From a virus: a stretch of 64,000 bases of DNA. Position 1 is the first letter of the stretch. Each line of letters begins with the position of its first letter. Shown here piece after piece: positions 1 through 7,729 of the stretch. The translations under genes were made by a program, and so were the position numbers. The DNA lies in IMG/VR virus record IMGVR_UViG_3300032224_001146, positions 23,194 through 87,193 of that record; one strand, given 5' to 3'. The notes under the pieces are model-generated. The model searched no databases. It had not been told where the DNA came from and worked only from the letters and a program-made list of their open reading frames with translations.

Positions 1-588
1 ACATTGATTGTGTCTGGTACAGCAACACAATCCTTTGGTACATCTTCACAAGCTAGACCATTGGTATCAATTAGAATTGCCCCTTCAGTAGACAATGGTC
101 TTGGAAGAAATTATGGAATTCGTGAAATTGTTAACCACATGCAGCTTAACCTTTCATCAATTGGTATTTTGTCCTCTGGACAGTTCCTTGTACAAGGATT
201 TTTGAACCCAGCTTCAATGGCTGGTGTATCAATTCCAGGAGATTGGGAAACTACAAGAATTCCAGGTGGTTCTCTTGCACAAGTAATTTATCATGATGGT
301 TCTGGAGTTCCAGGAACAACAATTACTAACCCAACAAATACAATTACGGGAGGTGACCAGGTGTTTGCGTTCTATACTGAAAACTCTGGTGGTGATAACC
401 TTTCTGTTACAAACTTTGATCTTTCAAAAGTAAGAGATCTTGGAACATCAATTCTTTCTGGAAATGGAAATACTTCAGCTCCAGGATATCCAAATGGTCC
501 AGATATTCTTACAATCGTAGCAACAAACCTTGGTGCTACAACTGGTAACATTACAACACGTCTGTCTTGGACAGAAGCTCAAGCTTAA
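1..588 (+). CDS. Virion/tail fibre-type structural protein, C-terminal part (5' truncated by window edge)
   Basis: The reading frame is open from the first base, so the start lies outside the window and only the last ~195 residues are seen. The fragment is rich in Gly, Thr, Ser and Asn with alternating hydrophobic residues, as in beta-rich fibre proteins. A stretch near residues 20-45 (RIAPSVDNGLGRNYGIRE) resembles the C-terminal region of large structural proteins I associate with aquatic T4-like phages; that comparison is from memory. It ends 12 bp before the next gene, with GGGGGAATAG serving as the downstream Shine-Dalgarno. It is probably part of the adhesin cassette that follows; the exact role is unknown. 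Confidence 0.6.
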   Translation, partial: TLIVSGTATQSFGTSSQARPLVSIRIAPSVDNGLGRNYGIREIVNHMQLNLSSIGILSSGQFLVQGFLNPASMAGVSIPGDWETTRIPGGSLAQVIYHDGSGVPGTTITNPTNTITGGDQVFAFYTENSGGDNLSVTNFDLSKVRDLGTSILSGNGNTSAPGYPNGPDILTIVATNLGATTGNITTRLSWTEAQA

Positions 589-600
589 TAGGGGGAATAG

Positions 601-1269
601 ATGCCAAGTTTCAGTACTTTATCTAATCAGATAACAGTATTTAAAAATAAGGTTGATGCATTAACAGCATCAGGTAGCCTTACAGCTAATGACCTACTCC
701 TTCTTGCAGAAGCACTAACTGTTATTGGAACAGCATTAGGTGTACAAGATATTGTAGCAGCAACAGCTGATGCAGTTACTCAAGTACAAGCAGCTGGAAC
801 ATCAACAATTGCAACAGTAAATGCAACTGCAAATGGAACTGCTGTATCAAATCTTCAATCTTCATATAATACATTACAATCATCTTATACAAATCTATCT
901 CCTCGTGTTACATCACTTGAAACAACAAGCACTTCTCAAGCATCAGCAATTGCCACAGCATCAGCATTGGCATCCCTCGGTGGATGGAATGCTTGGCAGC
1001 TTGTAACAGCAAATAAAACATTAGTAAATGCTGATAGAGTATTTGTGGTTCCAGCAGCTAACTTGGTAATTACACTTCCAGTAACTCCATCAATTGGACA
1101 AGCAGTAAGAATTGTTGATGCTGCAGGAACAGCAGGAACAACAAACTTTACAATTGCAAGAAATGGTTCTAATATTATGGGTGTAGGTCAAGATATGACT
1201 GTAAATACAAACTCTGCTAGACTACACTTGGTTTATGTTGATTCAACAAGAGGATGGAGATTAGTATAG
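601..1269 (+). CDS. Fibre/adhesin protein with N-terminal repeat domain (paralogue of 7054-7386)
   Basis: 222 residues. The first ~75 residues (MPSFSTLSNQITVFKNKVDA, then a helical LLLLAEAL segment and GVQDIVAATADAV) match the start of the 110-residue protein at 7054 (MPSYDSLSSQITTFKTKVDA, GVNDIVAATSSSI), so this is a duplicated N-terminal module, probably for attachment or trimerisation. A low-complexity Ala/Thr/Ser helical stretch follows to about residue 125. A beta-rich C-terminal domain (LVITLPVTPSIGQAVRIVDA, ending WRLV) resembles small fibre-tip domains. The ATG is preceded by GGGGGAA. The start of the next gene overlaps its stop codon. The receptor is unknown. Confidence 0.65.
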   Translation: MPSFSTLSNQITVFKNKVDALTASGSLTANDLLLLAEALTVIGTALGVQDIVAATADAVTQVQAAGTSTIATVNATANGTAVSNLQSSYNTLQSSYTNLSPRVTSLETTSTSQASAIATASALASLGGWNAWQLVTANKTLVNADRVFVVPAANLVITLPVTPSIGQAVRIVDAAGTAGTTNFTIARNGSNIMGVGQDMTVNTNSARLHLVYVDSTRGWRLV

Positions 1270-1661
1270 TGGCACTTTATAGCGATGTTGTTAACTCAAC
1301 AATGAATTTTACTAATATCACCACAACAGGAGCCACAATCTCTGGATATAAAACAGGACGAATTGATCTGGGAACAACAAGCGGTACAGTAAACCTAGAT
1401 TTATCTCTTTCAAATGATTTTACATGTACACTAAATGGAAATACAACATTTAATATTACAAACACTCCATCAACTGGAGTTGTGGGATTTTCACTACAGC
1501 TTAATGGTGGAGGATCTTATACAGTAACATTTACAAATGCCAAGTATCCAGCAGCTACAGCACCAGCTTTAACTGCAGGTGGAATTGATGTTATTACATT
1601 TATTACATACGATAATGGAACTTCTTGGAGAGGCACAGTAGCGATGAAGGACTCAAGATAA
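1269..1661 (+). CDS. Small beta-sandwich fibre-associated protein
   Basis: About 130 residues from a GTG at 1269 that overlaps the previous stop codon. I prefer this GTG to the upstream ATG at 1254 because GGATGGAG at 1251-1258 then lies at Shine-Dalgarno distance. The core (CTLNGNTTFNITNTPSTG, then LQLNGGGSYTVTF, then TAGGIDVITFITYDNGTSW) is a recurrent phage fibre module: Gly/Asn turns, alternating strands and a final W. The protein at 9066-9503 has the same plan (GNATIAFSNIPST, GGSYTVTWPSAVKW, FYTRDGGTTIYG) and is a paralogue. It is likely virion-exposed, a fibre-tip or decoration domain. Confidence 0.65.
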   Translation: MALYSDVVNSTMNFTNITTTGATISGYKTGRIDLGTTSGTVNLDLSLSNDFTCTLNGNTTFNITNTPSTGVVGFSLQLNGGGSYTVTFTNAKYPAATAPALTAGGIDVITFITYDNGTSWRGTVAMKDSR

Positions 1662-2161
1662 TGTATGCACAAGTTATAGATGAAGAAATCGTTCAAGTTA
1701 TTGATGAGCAATCATTAAGAGAGTTATATCCATCAACACATTTTCCATCACCAATCCTTCAGTCACATCTAGAAGGTTTTGATGATTGGTATGTCGTTCA
1801 AGATGATCCAACAGTTCCAGAATTTGATAAGGCAACAAAAAAACTTTTGTTTACCCGTGAATGGAATGCGGGAGCAGTTGTTGGATCTTATAAAGTTTTA
1901 AATTTAACAAATGATGAAAAAAAAGCGGCACAAGATGCTCAATGGGTAACTGTTAAGTATAATAGAAATAACATGCTTAAAGCTACAGATTATCTTATGC
2001 TTACAGATGTTTATAAGAACTTTAATGCATCTGAAAAAACACAAATTGCAGATTTTAGACAAGCACTTAGAGATATTACAGAACAAGCAGATCCATTTAA
2101 TATTGAGTATCCAACATTAGGAATTTCATCGGTTACATTACCAGACTTATTGAGGTCTTAA
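1661..2161 (+). CDS. Tail fibre assembly/chaperone-like protein
   Basis: 166 residues from the ATG at 1661, which forms TAATG with the preceding stop; a longer reading from 1625 would only overlap the previous gene. The C-terminal segment (MLKATDYLMLTDVYKNF, then FRQALRDITEQADPF and YPTLG) follows the pattern of tail fibre assembly and phage tail assembly chaperone families, in which R-L-xx-TDW precedes a WRQALRDI motif. The N-terminus (MYAQVIDEEIVQVIDEQ) is like that of the protein at 10511, which also ends in an ALxxIxxQA...WPTKP pattern. These proteins usually help fold or trimerise the adjacent fibre and are not in the virion. Its operon position after fibre modules agrees. Confidence 0.6.
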   Translation: MYAQVIDEEIVQVIDEQSLRELYPSTHFPSPILQSHLEGFDDWYVVQDDPTVPEFDKATKKLLFTREWNAGAVVGSYKVLNLTNDEKKAAQDAQWVTVKYNRNNMLKATDYLMLTDVYKNFNASEKTQIADFRQALRDITEQADPFNIEYPTLGISSVTLPDLLRS

Positions 2162-3079
2162 ATGCCATTTCCACCAAATAGATATATGGCTTCTCCTCAA
2201 GCAAAAACATTTTTGCTTAGAGAAATTATTACTACAGGCTATCTTTTATCTGGATATCAAAATTCAAGTGTATGGCGTAACGTAAATAGAATGCAACATT
2301 CTACAGATACATCAACAAATCTTGGAGATTTACTTCCTTCAGGTGGAGCTTATTGCGGTGGAATTTGTGGATCAACATATGCATACCTTTTAAGAACTAT
2401 GTCTTCTTTTTGTCCAACTAGCAATGGTGTTTCACAATTACAGATGGTTACAGAAACAGGATCTACAGGACCTACAATGCCATATACAGTTGCACAAACA
2501 GGACAAGGATGCCAGCAAGAAAAATTAAAGGCATGGGTTGTTCCAAATGGAAACAATGCCCTTATGCGTTTTGATTTTACAACTCAAGCATGGCTTTCAT
2601 CAGTTGGATTATCTTATGTTGGTTATGGCGGCGGAGGAAACTCTTCATTCTTTACAGAAACAAAGGGTTGGACATATGAAGATGGAAACGCTTCTATGAA
2701 AATGACATTTGCAACAGAGACTCAGTCTTCTGCATCTCCAGCTGGAGCACACGATCAACAGCATGGTCAATCTTCAAAGCTTACATATGTATATGCAGGT
2801 AATGAAGGATCATATAATGGTGGTTATAACCTTCGCAGATGGAATGTTACAACAGAAACAAATGCTGGAAATATTACAAAGCCTTGTGGAAATACTGGAG
2901 AAGAAAATTTTGATATGGGTCAAGATCATGGTTATATGATGGGCTCATATGATGGAGCACAGAACAATAGATCTTATAGATTAAATTACACCACAGATAG
3001 TGGTTTTGAGGGCGGAGCAACAATGCAGCCCAAGGGCGTAGGTGGCAGAAGTTCTGGCATCGCAGCGTGGAGAGCATAG
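2162..3079 (+). CDS. Putative fibre/receptor-binding protein, Cys- and Gly-containing
   Basis: 305 residues, starting one base after the previous stop. The N-terminal ~60 residues include a helical LLREIITTGYLLSGY and VWRNVNRMQHSTDTSTNLGD; the rest is a repetitive beta-rich region with recurring GG, W, Y and T residues (KGWTYEDGNASMKM, GGYNLRRWNVTTETNAGNIT). The spacing suggests a kelch-like propeller with about five blades, but no clean repeat consensus can be proven by eye. Cysteines cluster around residues 64-85. It lies between a fibre chaperone-like gene and the accessory island, so a host-recognition role is likely but unproven. Confidence 0.5.
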   Translation: MPFPPNRYMASPQAKTFLLREIITTGYLLSGYQNSSVWRNVNRMQHSTDTSTNLGDLLPSGGAYCGGICGSTYAYLLRTMSSFCPTSNGVSQLQMVTETGSTGPTMPYTVAQTGQGCQQEKLKAWVVPNGNNALMRFDFTTQAWLSSVGLSYVGYGGGGNSSFFTETKGWTYEDGNASMKMTFATETQSSASPAGAHDQQHGQSSKLTYVYAGNEGSYNGGYNLRRWNVTTETNAGNITKPCGNTGEENFDMGQDHGYMMGSYDGAQNNRSYRLNYTTDSGFEGGATMQPKGVGGRSSGIAAWRA

Positions 3080-3091
3080 ATAGGAAAATAA

Positions 3092-3826
3092 ATGCGTTAC
3101 ATCAATGACATTGAGTCTGATGTTTCCAATTATACAAAAGAACAAAAAGACATTCTTTTGTATTCCGTAAATAGAAACTGGGGAACCCCAGTATTTAAAA
3201 TGGATAATTTTATTGGAAATGCACAATACTCACCATTTGGTAAGCTAAGACAATTCATGCTGGAACTAAAAACCAGAGAAGATATGATCCTTAAAATGGA
3301 GCATGAAATTGAAAAAACAAAACTTCAAATTGAATTGATTGAAGAATATAAGCAACAGGTATCTTCTCCAGCACAATTAAAGCTACATGATTTGGATATT
3401 AAAGAAAAATATAGAGAGCTGGATAATGTTAAAAATATTTTAACTATGTCTTATGAAGAACGTGACAAGTTTATGATGCTTATTACCAGATTTAATGAAT
3501 CTGAAGAAGGTATGTTGCCAGATGGTAGAAGAGTCATTGATATTATTGGTAATTATGAAGAGGAAGAACGACTAGAAGCAGAACTTTGGATTACCCGCCT
3601 GGGACAACAAGCAGCAAATGATCTTTTATTCTATGGTCATGTTGGCGTTGGAAATATGGAAGCAATTGGCCAGTTGCCAGAAAAAGATCAGATGAAAGCA
3701 ATTGAATGTGCGGTAGAAAAAACAATTACTACTGGACATAAATTAGAAATTGCACATAAGGTTGTTTCAGAAAAATTAGCTTTAGAAGCTACAGATTCTT
3801 CAGACTGGGAAGAACTAGAAGTATAA
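3092..3826 (+). CDS. Unknown protein with central coiled coil
   Basis: 244 residues. Residues ~55-130 are strongly helical with heptad-like Leu/Ile/Met spacing and dense charge (EDMILKMEHEIEKTKLQIEL, IKEKYRELDNVKNIL), a likely coiled coil. A second acidic helical part contains NYEEEERLEAELWI. The region around residues 180-215 (LFYGHVGVGNMEAIGQL) is more globular. There is no signal peptide or membrane segment. It is translationally coupled to the next gene (TAATG at 3824-3828) and precedes the U32-like/methyltransferase fusion. I do not recognise a family; assembly or adaptor functions are possible. Confidence 0.55.
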   Translation: MRYINDIESDVSNYTKEQKDILLYSVNRNWGTPVFKMDNFIGNAQYSPFGKLRQFMLELKTREDMILKMEHEIEKTKLQIELIEEYKQQVSSPAQLKLHDLDIKEKYRELDNVKNILTMSYEERDKFMMLITRFNESEEGMLPDGRRVIDIIGNYEEEERLEAELWITRLGQQAANDLLFYGHVGVGNMEAIGQLPEKDQMKAIECAVEKTITTGHKLEIAHKVVSEKLALEATDSSDWEELEV

Positions 3827-4386
3827 TGATTTATATAATTTATGATATTGAAAGCATAGGAAATCATCAAGGTTATATTGAAGAAATTGGTGGTTACTTG
3901 GGTCTTAGATTTGGTAGGTTTGACGAATCGCTTTTGCCATATATAAAAATGATTGATTGCCTAGTTGTTCCAGAAAAAGTTGCAATGGCATATAAATTTG
4001 CGGGAAAACTAAAAGGAAGCATAAGCGTAAGAATAGGAACTACTCAGTACGATCAACTTGGAGAAGATGTCCTAGAAGTATATAAAGATAAATTTAAATA
4101 TTATTTTACAGAAGAAGACAAAGTAAATGCAGTACTTTGTGATAAAGCAGTTATGCATCACATGTTAAATAAATATTATTATAATAAAATATCTATATCT
4201 TTAACTACTCTTAAAATATTTAGAGATGAAAACTGGCAATCAGAACATGTTCTTATTGAAAAGAAAAAACAAATAATGGGGGAAATAGATGCTTGCCAAA
4301 CTATGGAAGATACGGTAAACTTATTACACAACCGTTTTGGCATCCAAAAAGATTATCTTTCTGGAGATTTTAAACTAGATTTGTAG
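3826..4386 (+). CDS. Unknown cytosolic protein in the accessory island
   Basis: 186 residues, start overlapping the previous stop by one base. Rich in Ile, Tyr and Lys with a mixed alpha/beta look (MIYIIYDIESIGNHQGYIEE at the N-terminus, helical HHMLNKYYYNKISISL and ILKKKQ-type segments later). The N-terminal D-x-E resembles an exonuclease (DnaQ-type) first motif, but the other expected acidic motifs are not evident, so I do not assign that function. It ends 4 bp before the U32-like fusion gene, so co-expression and perhaps co-function with it are likely. Confidence 0.5.
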   Translation: MIYIIYDIESIGNHQGYIEEIGGYLGLRFGRFDESLLPYIKMIDCLVVPEKVAMAYKFAGKLKGSISVRIGTTQYDQLGEDVLEVYKDKFKYYFTEEDKVNAVLCDKAVMHHMLNKYYYNKISISLTTLKIFRDENWQSEHVLIEKKKQIMGEIDACQTMEDTVNLLHNRFGIQKDYLSGDFKLDL

Positions 4387-4390
4387 GATA

Positions 4391-6034
4391 ATGTTTAGCG
4401 TTCCTCTTAACCCAAAGTTAAAAGAAAATCAATTAAACGAATTTATAGTATTCTTAAAAGAATACAAATCGTTTATTTATGATTTTTATTTTACCTGCAG
4501 AGTTGAACCATTTACTCAAGATGCCATGGGAGATGTTTTTCAAGGCGGAAAAGAAGATCACGAGTACCTTGTCTCCCTTGCCCTTTATATTCAAAATGAA
4601 ACTGGAGTAACTGCTTCAGCAGTATTTAATAATATTGAGGTAAGACCATCGCAGCAGAACCTTGATTTATTTATAGAGTCTTTTAGGCCAGTATATGAAT
4701 CTGGAATTAGATCAGCAACAATTCCCCACACACACTGGATGGCAACAGGACAAATCAAAAAAGCTTTTCCAGAGTTATTTGTAAAAAATACTATCCTTCG
4801 AAATGTATCAGAACCAAGAGATATAGAAAAATTGGCAAAAGCTGGATTTGATTATATTAACCTTGACCGTGATCTTATGAGGGATCATGAAAAACTAAAA
4901 AGATTTAAAAAGGCTAAACAACAATTTGGAGTAAAGCTATCTTTGCTAGCAAATGAAAGTTGTTATGGCGGATGTATTATGATGGATGAACATTATCAGT
5001 TTAATAATACCCGCACAGATGGGCCTCAATATTTTAATGATCCAATAAGCCGTGTATCTTGCCCAAAATGGGACCATGAGGATTTTGCGGTATCATTGAA
5101 AACAGCTAATTTTCCGCCCTGGCGTGAAGATTGGCAGGAGTTTATTGATGACCTTGGGATTGATGTTATTAAAATGCATGGGAGGGAGTCCCATACAAGG
5201 CTTAAAGAAACTATGGATATAATCAGGAGGTATGCCAATAATGAAGAAATTCTATTTGACAGCTTTAATGATTTTATTGAAGAAACTAATATGGTTGATA
5301 AGCCGATTACCATCTGGCGTAATAAGATCAAGAATTGTAAATTTGATTGCTGGGATTGTGGCTATTGCGACAAAATAATGGCTGCTAAATATGGCAACCA
5401 TATTAATCCAAAAGTTGCTATGGTTGCACAAGAGTTGGTTAATTCTGTAAATGCACCAATTGAAATTAATATTCCTGGGTTAACATCAACTAGAGTTCAA
5501 TCTTTAATTAATGGATTAGCAAAAAATTCATCTAAATATTTAGAAATTGGTTCTTATCAAGGTGCTACAGCAGCTAGTGCTTTATTGGGAAATAATCTAT
5601 CAGCGTACTTTGTAGATACGTGGCAGGAAGCCCCACAAGCAGTTAGAGATGGTTGGGAGACACCAATCACTAATACACTAGAAGAATTTAAAAATAATAT
5701 TAAGCCTTACACGGGTAATAATAAAATATTTATATCTAACTCTGATATGTTTAAAGTTAATGTTTCTAAGATTTCAGACGTTGATCTTTTCTTTTATGAT
5801 GGCCCTCATGATTTTGAGTCCACAAAAAATGCGGTCAAGTATTACTCACCTTCATTTGCTAATCAATCTATTTTAATATTTGATGATGCAAATTGGACGG
5901 AAGTTGTGCAGGGTGCCCATAAGGGAATAGTTGAATCTGGATTAACAATATTGTATAGTAAGAAGATATTAAATAGCTTAGAATCCGACACCGACTGGTG
6001 GAATGGACTTTATATAGTAGTTGTGGAAAAGTAA
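4391..6034 (+). CDS. U32-peptidase-like domain fused to class I SAM methyltransferase
   Basis: 547 residues with two domains. Residues ~1-340 look like a U32 (YhbU/UbiU-like) TIM-barrel domain: strands such as AGFDYINLDRDLMRDHEKLK, then LSLLANESCYGGC and IKMHGRES. Cysteines C191, C195 and C224, followed by C316, C320, C323 and C326, could hold an iron-sulphur cluster as known for UbiU/UbiV and relatives. Residues ~360-547 form a methyltransferase-24-type fold: SAM motif LEIGSYQG (384-391), FYDGPHDFES (468-477) and LIFDDANW (495-502). The start follows TAGGATA. No secretion signal. It may modify a virion protein, a glycan or a host component; the substrate is unknown. I know of no established phage family with this fusion. 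Confidence 0.65.
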   Translation: MFSVPLNPKLKENQLNEFIVFLKEYKSFIYDFYFTCRVEPFTQDAMGDVFQGGKEDHEYLVSLALYIQNETGVTASAVFNNIEVRPSQQNLDLFIESFRPVYESGIRSATIPHTHWMATGQIKKAFPELFVKNTILRNVSEPRDIEKLAKAGFDYINLDRDLMRDHEKLKRFKKAKQQFGVKLSLLANESCYGGCIMMDEHYQFNNTRTDGPQYFNDPISRVSCPKWDHEDFAVSLKTANFPPWREDWQEFIDDLGIDVIKMHGRESHTRLKETMDIIRRYANNEEILFDSFNDFIEETNMVDKPITIWRNKIKNCKFDCWDCGYCDKIMAAKYGNHINPKVAMVAQELVNSVNAPIEINIPGLTSTRVQSLINGLAKNSSKYLEIGSYQGATAASALLGNNLSAYFVDTWQEAPQAVRDGWETPITNTLEEFKNNIKPYTGNNKIFISNSDMFKVNVSKISDVDLFFYDGPHDFESTKNAVKYYSPSFANQSILIFDDANWTEVVQGAHKGIVESGLTILYSKKILNSLESDTDWWNGLYIVVVEK

Positions 6035-6035
6035 T

Positions 6036-6950
6036 ATGCCAAGTTTATCTATTTTATTTCAAGAATGGTACTACATTCTTATGTTGGGAACCGTGCTGGT
6101 TCTTTCATATTATGCTAAAAAATATGATGTGTTTCAACCTTTGTATTTATCAATTTCAAGAATATTTAAATCTAAAAGAGCGGTCATTGCAATAACTTCA
6201 GCAATTGCTGGGGTACTTCCAATTAATGGTCGTGTAGTTATTTCAGCGGGAGTTTTAAATACTGTAGCACCGCAAGATAAAGAAAAACGCAAGAAATATG
6301 CCGTAATTGATTATTTGGCTACTCATCATTTTTATTTTTGGTCCCCATTAGAGCAAACGGTAATTATTCCAATGGCTGCACTTCATATTAGTTATTGGAC
6401 ATTCCTAGGACGTACCTGGGCTATTTTGGCTACAGCAATTACATGTGCCCTTTGGTATATTTTTGGAGTACTTAAAGAAGAAGACGTTGAAATAAATTTT
6501 AGGTCAGAACGCAAAAAGCACAATATGGATCCAGCAAAAGAATTTAGAAGCGGATTAAAAACAATGTTGTTTGTCACAGGCCTATTAATGATGGGTAATT
6601 TTGTTGGATATCATCATGAGGCATTTCAACGTATGTTTGATAATGCTCAAAAAACTAGCTTGCTTATAGTGGTTTTAATAGCCTCATTTGCCATCAGTTG
6701 GCTTTTGGGAAGTAGCGAAAAGTTTTCAGGACTTATTGGAATATCTTCAGCAGCATTTGGCCTTCAATATCTTCCAATTCTTTTTGCAGTAAATTGGGCT
6801 GGATACTTTTTGTCCCCAATGCACAAATGTATGCTTCTGGGAAGACAGATTTTTGGGGCCTCATTCAAAGATTACTACAGGGTCTTGGTGGGAGTCGTAT
6901 CAATGGTTATTTTGGTGGGTATAGTCCATACATATACTACAGGGCTTTAG
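6036..6950 (+). CDS. Polytopic membrane protein, possible DUF401-like permease
   Basis: 304 residues from the ATG at 6036 just after the previous stop; an earlier ATG at 6021 lies inside the upstream gene. Six or more hydrophobic segments are visible: near residues 10-28, 45-65 (AVIAITSAIAGVLPINGRVV), 100-140, 178-196, 208-226, 230-255 and 275-300. Polar and charged loops include APQDKEKRKKYAVIDYLATH, with two His before a long hydrophobic stretch. The combination of PINGRVVISAGV with a conserved-looking HH near a membrane segment recalls DUF401-type permeases, but this is weak recall. It is not a holin by size. It is probably an auxiliary inner-membrane transporter or membrane modifier linked to the U32-like gene. 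Confidence 0.55.
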   Translation: MPSLSILFQEWYYILMLGTVLVLSYYAKKYDVFQPLYLSISRIFKSKRAVIAITSAIAGVLPINGRVVISAGVLNTVAPQDKEKRKKYAVIDYLATHHFYFWSPLEQTVIIPMAALHISYWTFLGRTWAILATAITCALWYIFGVLKEEDVEINFRSERKKHNMDPAKEFRSGLKTMLFVTGLLMMGNFVGYHHEAFQRMFDNAQKTSLLIVVLIASFAISWLLGSSEKFSGLIGISSAAFGLQYLPILFAVNWAGYFLSPMHKCMLLGRQIFGASFKDYYRVLVGVVSMVILVGIVHTYTTGL

Positions 6951-7025
6951 TAGGCTTCTTAAGACTTACTAAGGTATAATAAGAAGTATTGTAGGCTGGC
7001 GGGAACCTAAACAATAATTGGATTA

Positions 7026-7034
7026 TGCTATAAT
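7026..7034 (+). promoter_or_regulatory. Extended -10 promoter before the second adhesin block
   Basis: TGC followed by TATAAT (7029-7034), with a poor -35 (CCTAAA at 17-bp spacing). The predicted start is near 7041, giving a short leader with CAGGAGAAA before the ATG at 7054. It lies in the 103-bp gap after the membrane protein gene. The same gap has another TATAAT at 6975 and a weak CTTCTTA/TAAGAAG inverted repeat, which may end the upstream transcript. Confidence 0.55.
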
Positions 7035-7053
7035 TTAGTACAGGAGAAATATT

Positions 7054-7386
7054 ATGCCAAGTTATGACAGTTTATCAAGTCAAATCACTACCTTCAAGAC
7101 TAAGGTAGATGCTCTTAGCAGCAGCACCCTCTCTGCTCAAGACCTAGTGTTTCTTGCAAAAGCAATTGAAGCAATGGGAAATCTTTTAGGGGTAAATGAT
7201 ATTGTAGCTGCTACTTCATCTAGCATCAATTCAATTCAATCTTCTGGATCAGGTCAGGTAACTTCAGTGCAAACAGCTGGTGCAACACAAATTGCAGCAG
7301 TAAATACAGCTGGAACACAGAACATTGCTAGCCTTGCATCACAGATCAGCAACTACACTTTATACACAAATATGGGAGTAATTTAA
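7054..7386 (+). CDS. Small fibre protein, N-terminal module paralogue
   Basis: 110 residues. The first 65 residues duplicate the N-terminus of the protein at 601 (MPSYDSLSSQITTFKTKVDA, FLAKAIEAMGNLLGVNDIVA). The tail is a Ser/Thr/Gln/Ala low-complexity repeat with an approximate period (VQTAGATQIAAVNTAGTQNI) consistent with an extended helical or trimeric shaft. Unlike the 601 protein it lacks the beta C-terminal domain, so it is either a shortened copy or a separate shaft subunit whose tip is the next gene. A good Shine-Dalgarno (AGGAGA) precedes the start. Confidence 0.6.
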   Translation: MPSYDSLSSQITTFKTKVDALSSSTLSAQDLVFLAKAIEAMGNLLGVNDIVAATSSSINSIQSSGSGQVTSVQTAGATQIAAVNTAGTQNIASLASQISNYTLYTNMGVI

Positions 7387-7387
7387 T

Positions 7388-7705
7388 ATGGCAACAGTAA
7401 GCTTACCAGCACGTTTTGCTGCAGGAACAGCAACAACATCAGAAACAACAATTCTAACAGTTCCTGGCGGAGAGACAGATGTAGTTACTTCTGTTACCTT
7501 CGATAATATCACAGACGCAGCCAACCAAGTAACATTGAAGATGGCTGGAATTAACTTCTGCAAAAATCTTGATCTCGCACCAAGATCTTTGACAGTTCTA
7601 GACTTTAAGCAAGTATTAAATACAGCAGAGACAATTACAGTTACAGCATCAGTTAACTCTGGTGTTACATACTTTATCTCTGGCGTAAAGATCACAAACG
7701 TATAA
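7388..7705 (+). CDS. Small all-beta fibre-associated protein
   Basis: 105 residues, two bases after the previous stop. Alternating Thr/Val strands (TILTVPGGETDVVTSVTF, AETITVTASVNSGVTYFISG) give a compact beta-sandwich look. The protein at 11655-12017 has a similar order (DQVSILKQLLVANI, LTIDLTQVTYPGETIYASAN, LNFILSGVEI), ending in the same F-I-L/I-SG-V-x-I signature, so the two appear paralogous. It is probably a virion tip or decoration subunit; no enzymatic motif is seen. Confidence 0.55.
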   Translation: MATVSLPARFAAGTATTSETTILTVPGGETDVVTSVTFDNITDAANQVTLKMAGINFCKNLDLAPRSLTVLDFKQVLNTAETITVTASVNSGVTYFISGVKITNV

Positions 7706-7729
7706 TTAGAAATTAGAGGAGTTTAAACA

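Noticed and set aside
3826-4386. DnaQ-type exonuclease
   Set aside because: Only an N-terminal DxE is seen; no second and third acidic motifs could be placed.
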